NCBI GenBank assembly: GCA_016840595.1
Contig: JAEOSA010000074.1
Span: 1-8,722 of the forward strand
Source: Candidatus Hermodarchaeota archaeon
GTDB lineage: Archaea; Asgardarchaeota; Hermodarchaeia; Hermodarchaeales; Hermodarchaeaceae
Length of the DNA stretch: 8,722 nucleotides
Direction of reading: 5' to 3'
In this document: piece by piece, positions 1 to 6,377 of the stretch
Position numbering within the stretch: the first letter of the stretch is position 1
How the letters are laid out: every line of letters begins with the position of its first letter
Translations under genes and position numbers: made by a program
Notes under the pieces: model-generated
What the model was told of the DNA's origin: nothing
Database searches by the model: none
The model's input: only the letters and a program-made list of their open reading frames with translations

Positions 1-2023
1 CTACGAAGCCGATGTCAAAACCGACAGGACTGATGATGGCTACAATGTCAACAGTCCATCGGTCGATGAACTTGAGACCAATATTGTAGGCATCGCATAA
101 TGGTACGTCTATTACCTTGTAGGGTTCAAGGACCTTGTATCCTCGCGCCTTCTTGTAGTAGACGAGTGTCACTTGAAAGTCGATTGGAGTCAGTGCTGGA
201 ATGAGTTCTAAGGCTTCGCCATCAACTATGACGTTATCAACATACCAGCCTTCCTCAGAGGTGAACCAGTCAGTCATATAGCGGAAGCCGATAAGCACAT
301 CACCCTCATAGCCAGTGAGGTCAAACTCCATCGTCATCCAATCCATGTGACCTGTTAATCCAAAGCCTTGATCAATTATATCTGGATGTGTATCTGGATT
401 CTCTAGTAAAACGTCGTATGTGTATAAGTTGGTAAGTGAGGTCCAAGTCTCTCCATTGTCAGTAGAAATCTGGACAAAACCAAAGTCCCAAAATGCTTCG
501 ATATCATACATGGTATCGAAGGACAAAGTAGCATCTGGACTAATAGTGGTTTCAGCGTACAAGAGTGCATTACCGAGGTTGTATGCGCCGGAATACCAGC
601 CATCCTCAGTGAGTTGCCAGAGATAGACGCCATTATCACCGTTGAACATGAAGAGCTTGCCCTTTCGATCTTTGCTCAGGCGAACGAAGCGGATATAGTC
701 AGAACCGTACATTCCGAGCGTAGAAAATCCTGTGTCATAGCCCTGAATTGTCAAGGTTGTTCCGAATTCTGTGCCATACATAAATGTCTTAGCTTTGACT
801 TCATATTGCCGTGGCGGATCAGCTTCGGTTAGATCAATGGATGGATAACTGTATCTTGGGTTGATTTCATCGGAGTCGAGGAGGTTAGCAATTCGCCAGT
901 CATGGAAGACCGAGTCGAATGTGTCAACGCCTCCAGAGAGATAGCTGAACCATGCATCGAGTCCAGATATTCCAGTCATTCCATACTGGACGAAGAGTCC
1001 AAGGAAGTTTCCTTCAAAACCAGGCCACCAGGATAGTGGGCCAAAGTGGTCTTGGATATACATAGCCCATAGGAACACGACTCCGTAGTCTGCTAGGATG
1101 TTGTAGGGACCTTGGTCACCCCAGAGAACTAGTGAATTGTCTGGTGTTGCCATGTACCAGTTTATGTCACCCCATGGGACACCATAACCACAGAGATATT
1201 CGGCATAGGTTGAACAAGCTTCGTTCAAGAATATAACCTGACCTGGGCTGTAGTCAGCATGGATAAGATGCTGCAATTCGTGGGCTGTTGTTCCTACAAA
1301 CCCTGTTCCAGTAGCGGTTGGGTAGAGGTGAGTTTCCCAGAAGTCTGCATCGATGTTGAAGATGTTCCGATCGAAGTATTGTTCATAGAGGCCCCAGTAG
1401 AAGCCCGCAATGAAGGATGGAAAGGTTGGATCATAGTAGTATTCATCACCGATATTGGAGATCATAATAATGAATTTAGCTTCTGGACTATAGTAGTAAT
1501 CACTGGGAAGTCCCAAGAGGTCATCGAGAACGGCATTACTGCCATTATGGTAGTCAGGAACACCATAGAACTCAGTTACAGTGGGATAGATGTTATCAAC
1601 AAACTCAGTAACGTAGTAATCTAATTGTTCTACAGTGATTTCAACAGGATTGCGGGGTTCAGGATCAAATCCAGCATAATAGTTGAAATCCTCTTGCATC
1701 CAGATTTCCACAGTATCTGTATAATTTACAAGATAATACCAATCGAGCCATAATCCTGATGTGTCATCATACCAAAGCATGATCTTTGAGTCATAGATAG
1801 TGGGCCAGTACATGCCTCCACCATAGCCTACGGGATCTGCTTCAGCTTCGTTCATCTCAAGATGTAACTCAGGTGTGTAACTCGGATCACGAAGTTTTGG
1901 ACCAATGTCCATTGCTTCAGGTTGAAACTCGGCTGTCGGTGCAGTTTGGACTGTAAACGCTGGAATACTGAAACTCACTGCAAGCACTGCTAGTAATACA
2001 ACTGCTATTTTATTCAATTTCAT
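1..2023 (-). CDS. Secreted zinc metallopeptidase with immune inhibitor A-like C-terminal domain (C-terminus beyond window)
   Basis: An open frame of 674 codons runs from an ATG at 2023 off the left edge, so the C-terminus is missing. The N-terminus is a signal peptide: Lys2 and Lys5, a hydrophobic core at about residues 6-20, and a plausible cleavage site after IPA at residue 22. The zinc site is HELQH at residues 248-252, with NEA at 267-269 supplying a likely third ligand, Glu268. This is a gluzincin-like arrangement; the HExxHxxGxxH of true M6/metzincin peptidases is absent. Residues about 500-602 form a beta-sandwich typical of the immune inhibitor A 'VEG'/MAM-like domain: ISTDNGETW at 519-527, GYEGDVLIGFRY at 571-582 and GWYVDNVIVDG at 592-602. 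The region between is rich in Tyr, Trp and Asp, as in exported proteins. It probably degrades extracellular protein or peptide, either at the surface or released. A membrane or sorting anchor may lie in the missing part. The peptidase call is secure; the exact family (M30-like or immune-inhibitor-A-like) is not. Confidence 0.85.
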   Translation of the reverse strand, partial: MKLNKIAVVLLAVLAVSFSIPAFTVQTAPTAEFQPEAMDIGPKLRDPSYTPELHLEMNEAEADPVGYGGGMYWPTIYDSKIMLWYDDTSGLWLDWYYLVNYTDTVEIWMQEDFNYYAGFDPEPRNPVEITVEQLDYYVTEFVDNIYPTVTEFYGVPDYHNGSNAVLDDLLGLPSDYYYSPEAKFIIMISNIGDEYYYDPTFPSFIAGFYWGLYEQYFDRNIFNIDADFWETHLYPTATGTGFVGTTAHELQHLIHADYSPGQVIFLNEACSTYAEYLCGYGVPWGDINWYMATPDNSLVLWGDQGPYNILADYGVVFLWAMYIQDHFGPLSWWPGFEGNFLGLFVQYGMTGISGLDAWFSYLSGGVDTFDSVFHDWRIANLLDSDEINPRYSYPSIDLTEADPPRQYEVKAKTFMYGTEFGTTLTIQGYDTGFSTLGMYGSDYIRFVRLSKDRKGKLFMFNGDNGVYLWQLTEDGWYSGAYNLGNALLYAETTISPDATLSFDTMYDIEAFWDFGFVQISTDNGETWTSLTNLYTYDVLLENPDTHPDIIDQGFGLTGHMDWMTMEFDLTGYEGDVLIGFRYMTDWFTSEEGWYVDNVIVDGEALELIPALTPIDFQVTLVYYKKARGYKVLEPYKVIDVPLCDAYNIGLKFIDRWTVDIVAIISPVGFDIGFV

Positions 2024-2038
2024 GTTGTACCCTCGAAT

Positions 2039-2059
2039 AACCGGACTCCTTGCCCGGTT
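2039..2059 (-). promoter_or_regulatory. Leader inverted repeat with AAGGAG in its loop
   Basis: On the minus strand AACCGG and CCGGTT flank a 9-nt loop, GCAAGGAGT, inside the predicted 5' leader of the peptidase mRNA. The stem is six perfect, GC-rich base pairs. It ends 15 nt before the start codon. The loop holds a Shine-Dalgarno-like AAGGAG that is too far from the ATG to act as its ordinary ribosome binding site. A structural or regulatory role is inference. Confidence 0.3.
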
Positions 2060-2090
2060 GTCCGTTAGAGGCGTTGTTACGCTTGAAGAT

Positions 2091-2101
2091 TGATAAAAAG
2101 C
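2091..2101 (-). promoter_or_regulatory. TATA-like box upstream of the secreted peptidase
   Basis: On the minus strand this reads GCTTTTTATCA, preceded by the purine-rich GCAAAG that could act as a BRE. It lies about 70 nt upstream of the ATG, which would give a leader of roughly 45 nt. This is pattern matching to archaeal promoters only. A GAGGG about 7 nt before the ATG could be the ribosome binding site. Confidence 0.35.
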
Positions 2102-2117
2102 TTTGCAACTTTGGAGT

Positions 2118-2159
2118 CCATTAAAAAATGGTCTAGGCATTGGTGTGGAAGCGAATGCC
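2118..2159 (-). terminator. Candidate terminator after the YcaQ-like gene
   Basis: Reading the minus strand downstream of the YcaQ-like stop, there is a GGCATT/AATGCC inverted repeat (2136-2159, 12-nt loop). Seven nt later comes a run of six T within a second small hairpin, CCATT-TTTT-AATGG (2118-2131). Another T6 run lies nearer the stop, at 2181-2186. Archaeal termination depends mainly on T-runs, so either run could end transcription before the peptidase promoter. Confidence 0.35.
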
Positions 2160-2215
2160 ACTTTTGTGTGCTTTTCTTGTAAAAAATACCATGCACTGTT
2201 GTCATATGTCTACCT

Positions 2216-3442
2216 TTAGTTGGATATTTGAGTCTTGAGTTTACGCGGTATTGCCTTGTCCATCTGGATTTTTTCGAGAGTGTGGAATTGCTTGAATCGT
2301 TCAAGTTCCTGTTTGATGTGTGGTATGACTTCTGGTTGTTGCTTTCGTGGGAGTGTTAATTCGATGTTTTGTATAATCAACGTGTTTGAGGTGTGGTCGG
2401 CTTTGGGATCGAGGCGTCCGATAATTTTGTGTTGCCATAAGATGGGGGTTACATAGTAGCCAAATTGGCGTTGGGCGGGTGGTGTGTAGGCTTCGAGTTT
2501 CACTTCAACGTCAAAGAGGCGTTGTACGCGGGCTCGGTTCCAGAGGACATTGTCAAAGGGATTGAGGAACCACACTCGATCGGATGTGCTTCGACGATCT
2601 TGGACTTTATGGATGAAAGGCAAATTTCGAGTAAGCACATAATATGGAGTTTTTGTTTTGGGAATTTCAACCTGGGTGACAAGGTCGTCTTGGATAAAGC
2701 TTTGTAACTTTTCTTCAAGCGTTTTTTTGCGATTGCCCTTGATGTCTAGGGCAAAATTGCCGAATGAGATATAGTTGGAGAGATCAGTAACGGTACTCAC
2801 GACAAGGCAATCGAGGTTGCGTTCAAGAAAGTGCCGCCACACCTCGTCTGGGTCAACATGACGATCTAAGTATTGACTGGGAATGACGCGTTCAGGCAAG
2901 TCATAGACGCGCTGGAAGCCAATACGGTCCGCGATAGCAAGGCGACCGGTTTGCCAGAGTAAGTCGAGTGCGACCTTGGCTGGTTTCCAATCCCAAAATC
3001 CGCCCCGTTTTTTCTTGCTAGGATCGTCGAAGTCTTTGCTGCTGAGGGGACCTTCGTTTCGAATACGGTCTTCAACATCATCCATGAGGTCTTTGTGCTT
3101 GGCGTAGAGATTCTTTTCCCAAGTATTGCCATGGGTGGGGAATCGGTGCATGCGGTGCCGATAGTAGGGGTATTCCTCAATGGGAACGACGCAGCAGGCG
3201 TGAGCAAAGTGCTCAAACACCTTGCCTTCGCGGAGAGCAGTCCAAACTTGGTCGGGACGATATTGTTGGACACGGTTTCGTAGGGAAAGATGATGACTGC
3301 GGGCGACTACGGAGATAGTGTCGATTTGCACGGCTGCAATTTGGTGTACGGCTTCTGGGACGGTTTTCCAGGGTGGTTTGTCGTCTAGTCCTTGTCGGAT
3401 GGTGAAGGCGGCTCGGATGAGGGGAATATCTAGTTGTTCCAC
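2216..3442 (-). CDS. Winged-helix DNA glycosylase-like protein of the AlkZ/YcaQ (HTH_42, DUF1006) family
   Basis: A 408-residue protein, the usual full length for this family, starting at GTG 3442. The next in-frame Met is near residue 98, which would delete conserved sequence, so the GTG is preferred although no clear ribosome binding site is seen. The N-terminal winged-helix region carries AAVQIDTISVVARSHH (36-51). Its Q39-I-D41 matches the Q-x-D catalytic motif described for E. coli YcaQ-type enzymes. The C-terminal family signature is present: NPFDN (294-298), a WNRAR and LFDVE stretch, FGYYVTPIL (327-335) and GRLDPKAD (342-349). Family members are monofunctional DNA glycosylases that remove bulky or crosslinked alkylated bases, including interstrand crosslinks, so the inferred role is cytoplasmic DNA repair. 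It lies 102 nt downstream of a methyltransferase on the same strand; TATA-like sequences in that gap suggest its own promoter. Substrate is unknown. Family assignment is strong; function is by analogy. Confidence 0.9.
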   Translation of the reverse strand: MEQLDIPLIRAAFTIRQGLDDKPPWKTVPEAVHQIAAVQIDTISVVARSHHLSLRNRVQQYRPDQVWTALREGKVFEHFAHACCVVPIEEYPYYRHRMHRFPTHGNTWEKNLYAKHKDLMDDVEDRIRNEGPLSSKDFDDPSKKKRGGFWDWKPAKVALDLLWQTGRLAIADRIGFQRVYDLPERVIPSQYLDRHVDPDEVWRHFLERNLDCLVVSTVTDLSNYISFGNFALDIKGNRKKTLEEKLQSFIQDDLVTQVEIPKTKTPYYVLTRNLPFIHKVQDRRSTSDRVWFLNPFDNVLWNRARVQRLFDVEVKLEAYTPPAQRQFGYYVTPILWQHKIIGRLDPKADHTSNTLIIQNIELTLPRKQQPEVIPHIKQELERFKQFHTLEKIQMDKAIPRKLKTQISN

Positions 3443-3472
3443 GACACCACATCTACGATTCCTAGTGAAGCG

Positions 3473-3500
3473 AGTATAATTGCTAGCGTGTTAAAAATTG
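3473..3500 (-). promoter_or_regulatory. Possible promoter of the YcaQ-like gene
   Basis: The minus strand carries two AT-rich TATA candidates: CAATTTTTAA (3491-3500), predicting a leader of about 25 nt, and AATTATAC (3474-3481), predicting an almost leaderless transcript. The lack of a clear Shine-Dalgarno before the GTG fits either a short leader or weak initiation. The rest of the 3443-3544 gap shows nothing else. Confidence 0.3.
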
Positions 3501-3544
3501 ACCTCTTTGGGAGAACCTTGAGTGCTATGTTTCGCGAATGTGAT

Positions 3545-4333
3545 TTAGTCTGGCTTTTTCATGGTGTATACAACGATGTCGATGGGCCCTTTGATGAGAT
3601 GAAGGTCATCGATTTGAAAGTCTGTAAATGCGGCTAACAGTGTCTTCCAATAGTCGAGGGATTTGAACACGAATGCAAAGAAGAGTAACCTTGTGCTCAT
3701 CTTCCGATTACGAATCCATTCGAGCATGACTAACCTACCACCGGGTTTTAACACGCGGTACGCTTCACTCAATGTTTGGATTTTCAGATTTTCTTCTTCA
3801 ATTTCATGGAGCACGTTATCCATGGTGAGTATATCGAAGGTGGCATCTTCAAAGGGGATGTCCGTAAAATCTCCGTATTGAAATTTGACCTTGTTCTTAA
3901 CGTCTTCAATGCGGGCATTGTCAGAAGGGCTTTGAGGGGCGTCTTCGCTTATCTGTTCAGTAATATCGATGGCAGTGACGTGTCCAGTAGTGAGGCGTTT
4001 GGCTAACTCGATGGCGACGCGTCCTGATCCATAGCCGACTACAAGGATGTGTTCGTCGCCATGAAGTGAATCACTGAAACCGGTAACCGTACTTCCCAGG
4101 AGTCCGATATAATCAGGTCTGACTACTTTGCGATATACAGCTACATAGGTGATTCCCAGCCAGATGCCGATGAGGGCTAGTGGAATGCCAATTATCCAGA
4201 GAATCCAATTCATTGGCGGTGAAAACCAAAAGGCCAGTATTGTTACAGTAAGACCAAGAATTCCCAGCATACCCGTTATCGCAAAGGGTCGATTCGTTCC
4301 GTGATCGTAGTGGGGTTCTTCCTGTTTAGACAT
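3545..4333 (-). CDS. Membrane-anchored class I SAM-dependent methyltransferase
   Basis: The call uses the ATG at 4333 (262 aa). A GTG at 4342 would add three residues. The ATG is preferred because GTGA lies 5 nt upstream of it. After a short hydrophilic, His-rich N-terminus, two hydrophobic segments (about residues 17-37 and 43-66) form a helical hairpin in the membrane. A Rossmann methyltransferase domain follows: motif I VVGYGSGR (98-105), the acidic residue ending strand 2 in VTAIDIT (Asp123), a YGDFTDIPF segment (153-161), a TMDNVLHEIEE stretch where the catalytic or docking loop normally sits, and LKPGGRLVMLEW (195-206). The C-terminal half resembles UbiE/Methyltransf_11-type small-molecule methylases. 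The domain probably faces the cytoplasm and acts on a lipid, quinone or other membrane-associated substrate, which cannot be named. It is divergent from the TrmO-family gene. Confidence 0.85.
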   Translation of the reverse strand: MSKQEEPHYDHGTNRPFAITGMLGILGLTVTILAFWFSPPMNWILWIIGIPLALIGIWLGITYVAVYRKVVRPDYIGLLGSTVTGFSDSLHGDEHILVVGYGSGRVAIELAKRLTTGHVTAIDITEQISEDAPQSPSDNARIEDVKNKVKFQYGDFTDIPFEDATFDILTMDNVLHEIEEENLKIQTLSEAYRVLKPGGRLVMLEWIRNRKMSTRLLFFAFVFKSLDYWKTLLAAFTDFQIDDLHLIKGPIDIVVYTMKKPD

Positions 4334-4360
4334 GTGTTTCACTATTCCCGGTTTGATACT

Positions 4361-4372
4361 ATCATCGATGAT
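4361..4372. promoter_or_regulatory. 12-bp perfect palindrome in the methyltransferase/TrmO divergent region
   Basis: ATCATCGATGAT equals its own reverse complement. It lies 28 bases upstream of the methyltransferase ATG and about 30 bases inside a TATA-like element, close to where transcription of that gene should begin. This position suits an operator for a dimeric repressor. No regulator is encoded beside it, so the role is inference. Confidence 0.3.
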
Positions 4373-4398
4373 GATTCGGTAGCTTTGTGGGCGGAAAA

Positions 4399-4410
4399 TC
4401 TATTATACAC
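4399..4410. promoter_or_regulatory. TATA-like element between divergent methyltransferase genes
   Basis: TATTATA (4401-4407) reads TATAATA on the minus strand. It is placed to start transcription about 40 nt before the membrane methyltransferase. The same AT-rich core could also serve the plus-strand TrmO-family gene, with a leader of about 80 nt. The 4410-4511 stretch is T-rich and shows no other clear plus-strand promoter. Confidence 0.3.
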
Positions 4411-4511
4411 TGACCTAAAAACGTCATAGTAATAGAACCTTATCTAACTGACAAATTTGAGGTGCGTACTCCTTTTTGTCATCCAGGTTTTTTGTCTTTG
4501 GTGTATGAATT

Positions 4512-4976
4512 ATGTCGAAAGAAGAAGTTTACAAGGTTCACCCGATTGGGTATGTGCGTCAGGGTAATGGTGAGGTCACCCTTGAGATGGTGAAATCCTT
4601 TGCACCTGGTTTGAAGCATCTGGATTTGTACAGTCATGTGATGGTGTTCTGGTGGGCGAATAAACATGATAACCAGAAATCCCGGACGATTATGCAAACA
4701 GAACTACCTTATGCTCCCGGCACCACGGCTGGTGTGTTTGCGTGTCGTGCAGAGTATCGTCCCAATCCTATTGCCATGACCGTGTGTAAAGTACTTGCAG
4801 TAGATGAAGGACAAGGGACGGTGAAGTTGGCAAAAATTGACGCCTTTGATGGGTCACCAGTGCTAGATTTGAAAGGATATATTCCGGTCTGTGATCGTGT
4901 TCAAAACGTTCGCGTGCCAAAGTGGTATGATGGGTGGCCAGAATGGATGCCGGACGAGGGACTCGGACTCGATTAA
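4512..4976 (+). CDS. TrmO/TsaA-family SAM-dependent methyltransferase (tRNA t6A37 N6-methylation candidate)
   Basis: A 154-residue protein covering a whole TsaA/TrmO domain without the extra C-terminal domain of bacterial TrmO. Landmarks are PIGYVR (11-16), GLKHLDLYSHVMVFWW (33-48), GVFACRAEYRPNPIAMT (74-90) with the conserved RPNPI core, and DGSPVLDLKGYIPVCDR (113-129). Characterised TrmO methylates N6 of t6A at position 37 of tRNA-Thr, tuning decoding. Other TsaA-domain proteins are uncharacterised, so the tRNA role is inference. The motif reads GVFACRAEYRPNPIA where TrmO usually has GVFATRSPxRPNPIG, so this may be a divergent subgroup with another substrate. The start is ATG 4512, with SD-like GGTG at 4500-4503 spaced 8 nt. 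The gene is single, divergent from the membrane methyltransferase, and its TAA overlaps the stop of the radical SAM gene. Confidence 0.85.
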   Translation: MSKEEVYKVHPIGYVRQGNGEVTLEMVKSFAPGLKHLDLYSHVMVFWWANKHDNQKSRTIMQTELPYAPGTTAGVFACRAEYRPNPIAMTVCKVLAVDEGQGTVKLAKIDAFDGSPVLDLKGYIPVCDRVQNVRVPKWYDGWPEWMPDEGLGLD

Positions 4977-6226
4977 ACGCTGATTTTCTCGGCTCGCTGA
5001 TCAAGTTCCTTTCGGGCCCCTGTTAGGGCTTGACAGGTTCCTGTTTGAAGAATCTCTTCGATGACGTGTGTCATCTTGGGACTAATGGCGAGTTGTTTTT
5101 CGAGTAATCCTTGTTTGTGTAACTCAGCAAGATTTAGCACGCCTTTTTCAATTTGAATGGCTAATTCGTGATACGGTTTCCAGGATTGACGAGGTTTGCC
5201 GAGGGCTATAGAACGATAAAAGACCAAGTCCAAAAGGGTGTTGAGGACTTGGACATTTGCTTCGGGTTCAGTAGACATCATGTGGCGAATCGACCGATCT
5301 GAAATACCCACCTGTTGGCAAATTTTATGACCTTGAACCATCACGTTCACAGGTAACCTTTCAAAGATCGGATGTCCATAGGTGTGATTGTTGGCATAGA
5401 TGTCCTGTAAGAGGTCATAGGCTTCGGGCATCTGGTGGTGAATGACATTGAAGAAATATTCTTTCTGCCGTCCCGGCTTCAGTGTCATTCCAGCGAACAG
5501 AATGTATTCGGCACCAGCTTTCTTGGCGTCCTTGGCTAGTCCCTGCATGTTCTCAACGGTATCCCCAATTCCAGGTATGGTCGGAACTGCTTGAACGCCA
5601 CCAAAGAGGCCTGCTTTCCGAATCTGTTTTAGGGCTTCAAAGCGTTCCCAAGTCGCTGAAGATTTCGGTTCAAAAATCGCTTTAGTTTCCTCATCGTGTA
5701 ATGTGATGCTGAAACAGACATTGGCAAATGCATGTTTGTGAATTTCCTTTAGCAGGTCCAAATCTCGCAGAACTAGATCTGACTTTGTCAACAAAAAGAC
5801 CGGCATCCGAAAATCGAGAACTGTTTCAAGGACTTGTCGAGATATTTCGTATTGTTTCTCTGCAGGTTGGTAGGCATCAGAGACACCACCAGATATCCCA
5901 ATTATGATCTTTCTTGGACTTTGATCGATTACTCGTGACGCGTCGTCTTTGTCAAAAAATTTGACTAGTGAGTTCGACTGCAGCTTGCTTTGTGAACGGA
6001 ACTTCATCCGTTCTAATTCTCGGCGTAGAATCTTCGGGGCGTTTTCTTTAACGCGTATATGGGTGTAAAAATTGTCAATCCGGTAATATTGGCAATGGCC
6101 ATCGCAGTAGACACATCCGTGTTCACAGCCCCGGTAAGCGTTCATGGAGCGGTTGCTGTGAAACCAGCTGTCACCATAGATGGGTTTGGATAACAATGTC
6201 TTCGCTTGAATGATCTCGTATCGCAT
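4973..6226 (-). CDS. SPL-family radical SAM protein (SplB/Rv2578c-like, COG1533)
   Basis: A 417-residue protein starting at ATG 6226; a GTG immediately upstream (6229) would add one residue. YRGCEHGCVYC near the N-terminus gives the CX3CX2C radical SAM cluster ligands Cys34, Cys38 and Cys41. The following DGHCQYY, IRVKENAPKILRREL, ISGGVSDAYQPAEK (111-124) and LLTKSDLVLRDLDLL (145-159) are the signature blocks of the SPL-like family related to spore photoproduct lyase. A partial TIM barrel follows, with PTIPGIGDT and AGAEYILFAGMTLKPG segments, then a long helical tail. These enzymes bind a [4Fe-4S] cluster and cleave SAM to a 5'-deoxyadenosyl radical. The substrate of non-spore members is unknown, and a DNA-lesion or other role should not be assumed. 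An extra Cys45 sits four residues after Cys41. Its stop codon overlaps that of the convergent TrmO-family gene. A divergent DUF354 gene lies upstream. Confidence 0.88.
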   Translation of the reverse strand: MRYEIIQAKTLLSKPIYGDSWFHSNRSMNAYRGCEHGCVYCDGHCQYYRIDNFYTHIRVKENAPKILRRELERMKFRSQSKLQSNSLVKFFDKDDASRVIDQSPRKIIIGISGGVSDAYQPAEKQYEISRQVLETVLDFRMPVFLLTKSDLVLRDLDLLKEIHKHAFANVCFSITLHDEETKAIFEPKSSATWERFEALKQIRKAGLFGGVQAVPTIPGIGDTVENMQGLAKDAKKAGAEYILFAGMTLKPGRQKEYFFNVIHHQMPEAYDLLQDIYANNHTYGHPIFERLPVNVMVQGHKICQQVGISDRSIRHMMSTEPEANVQVLNTLLDLVFYRSIALGKPRQSWKPYHELAIQIEKGVLNLAELHKQGLLEKQLAISPKMTHVIEEILQTGTCQALTGARKELDQRAEKISV

Positions 6227-6319
6227 CACAAACTCACGTCAAGTAGCATGTATTGCTTTTAGTGAGGGAACATTAACCTTACGTTCTTACTTCACTTTTC
6301 ATGATTCAGCGACTACCTA

Positions 6320-6327
6320 ATATCTAA
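6320..6327 (+). promoter_or_regulatory. Possible TATA element for the DUF354 gene
   Basis: ATATCTAA within an AT-rich run (6319-6330) lies about 55 nt upstream of the DUF354 start, predicting a leader of roughly 30 nt. The match to an archaeal TATA box is weak. On the minus strand, no convincing promoter for the radical SAM gene was recognised in 6230-6300. Confidence 0.25.
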
Positions 6328-6368
6328 TAAGGAGTTAATTCGTGTGTAGCCATGACGAGTAGTCTTGT

Positions 6369-6373
6369 GGAGG
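6369..6373 (+). promoter_or_regulatory. Strong ribosome binding site of the DUF354 gene
   Basis: GGAGG sits 4 nt before ATG 6378 and 7 nt before the adjacent in-frame GTG 6381. The second spacing is the more usual, so initiation at the GTG, giving a protein one residue shorter, is possible. Confidence 0.7.
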
Positions 6374-6377
6374 AAAC

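Noticed and set aside
1259..1624. Plus-strand open frame of 121 codons.
   Set aside because: It lies wholly antisense to the peptidase catalytic domain (HELQH region), with no recognisable domain or ribosome binding site. The minus-strand frame is clearly the coding one.
2077..2304. Minus-strand frame of 75 codons running past the YcaQ-like stop.
   Set aside because: It overlaps the end of the YcaQ-like gene in another frame, ends in the terminator and promoter region, and has a low-complexity Ser/Lys-rich product without family features.
2866..3273. Minus-strand frame of 135 codons inside the YcaQ-like gene.
   Set aside because: It is a same-strand shadow in another frame. The 408-residue frame has full family conservation across this region.
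3776..4006. Plus-strand frame of 76 codons.
   Set aside because: It is antisense to the methyltransferase SAM-binding domain, whose motifs are intact. It has no start signal of its own.
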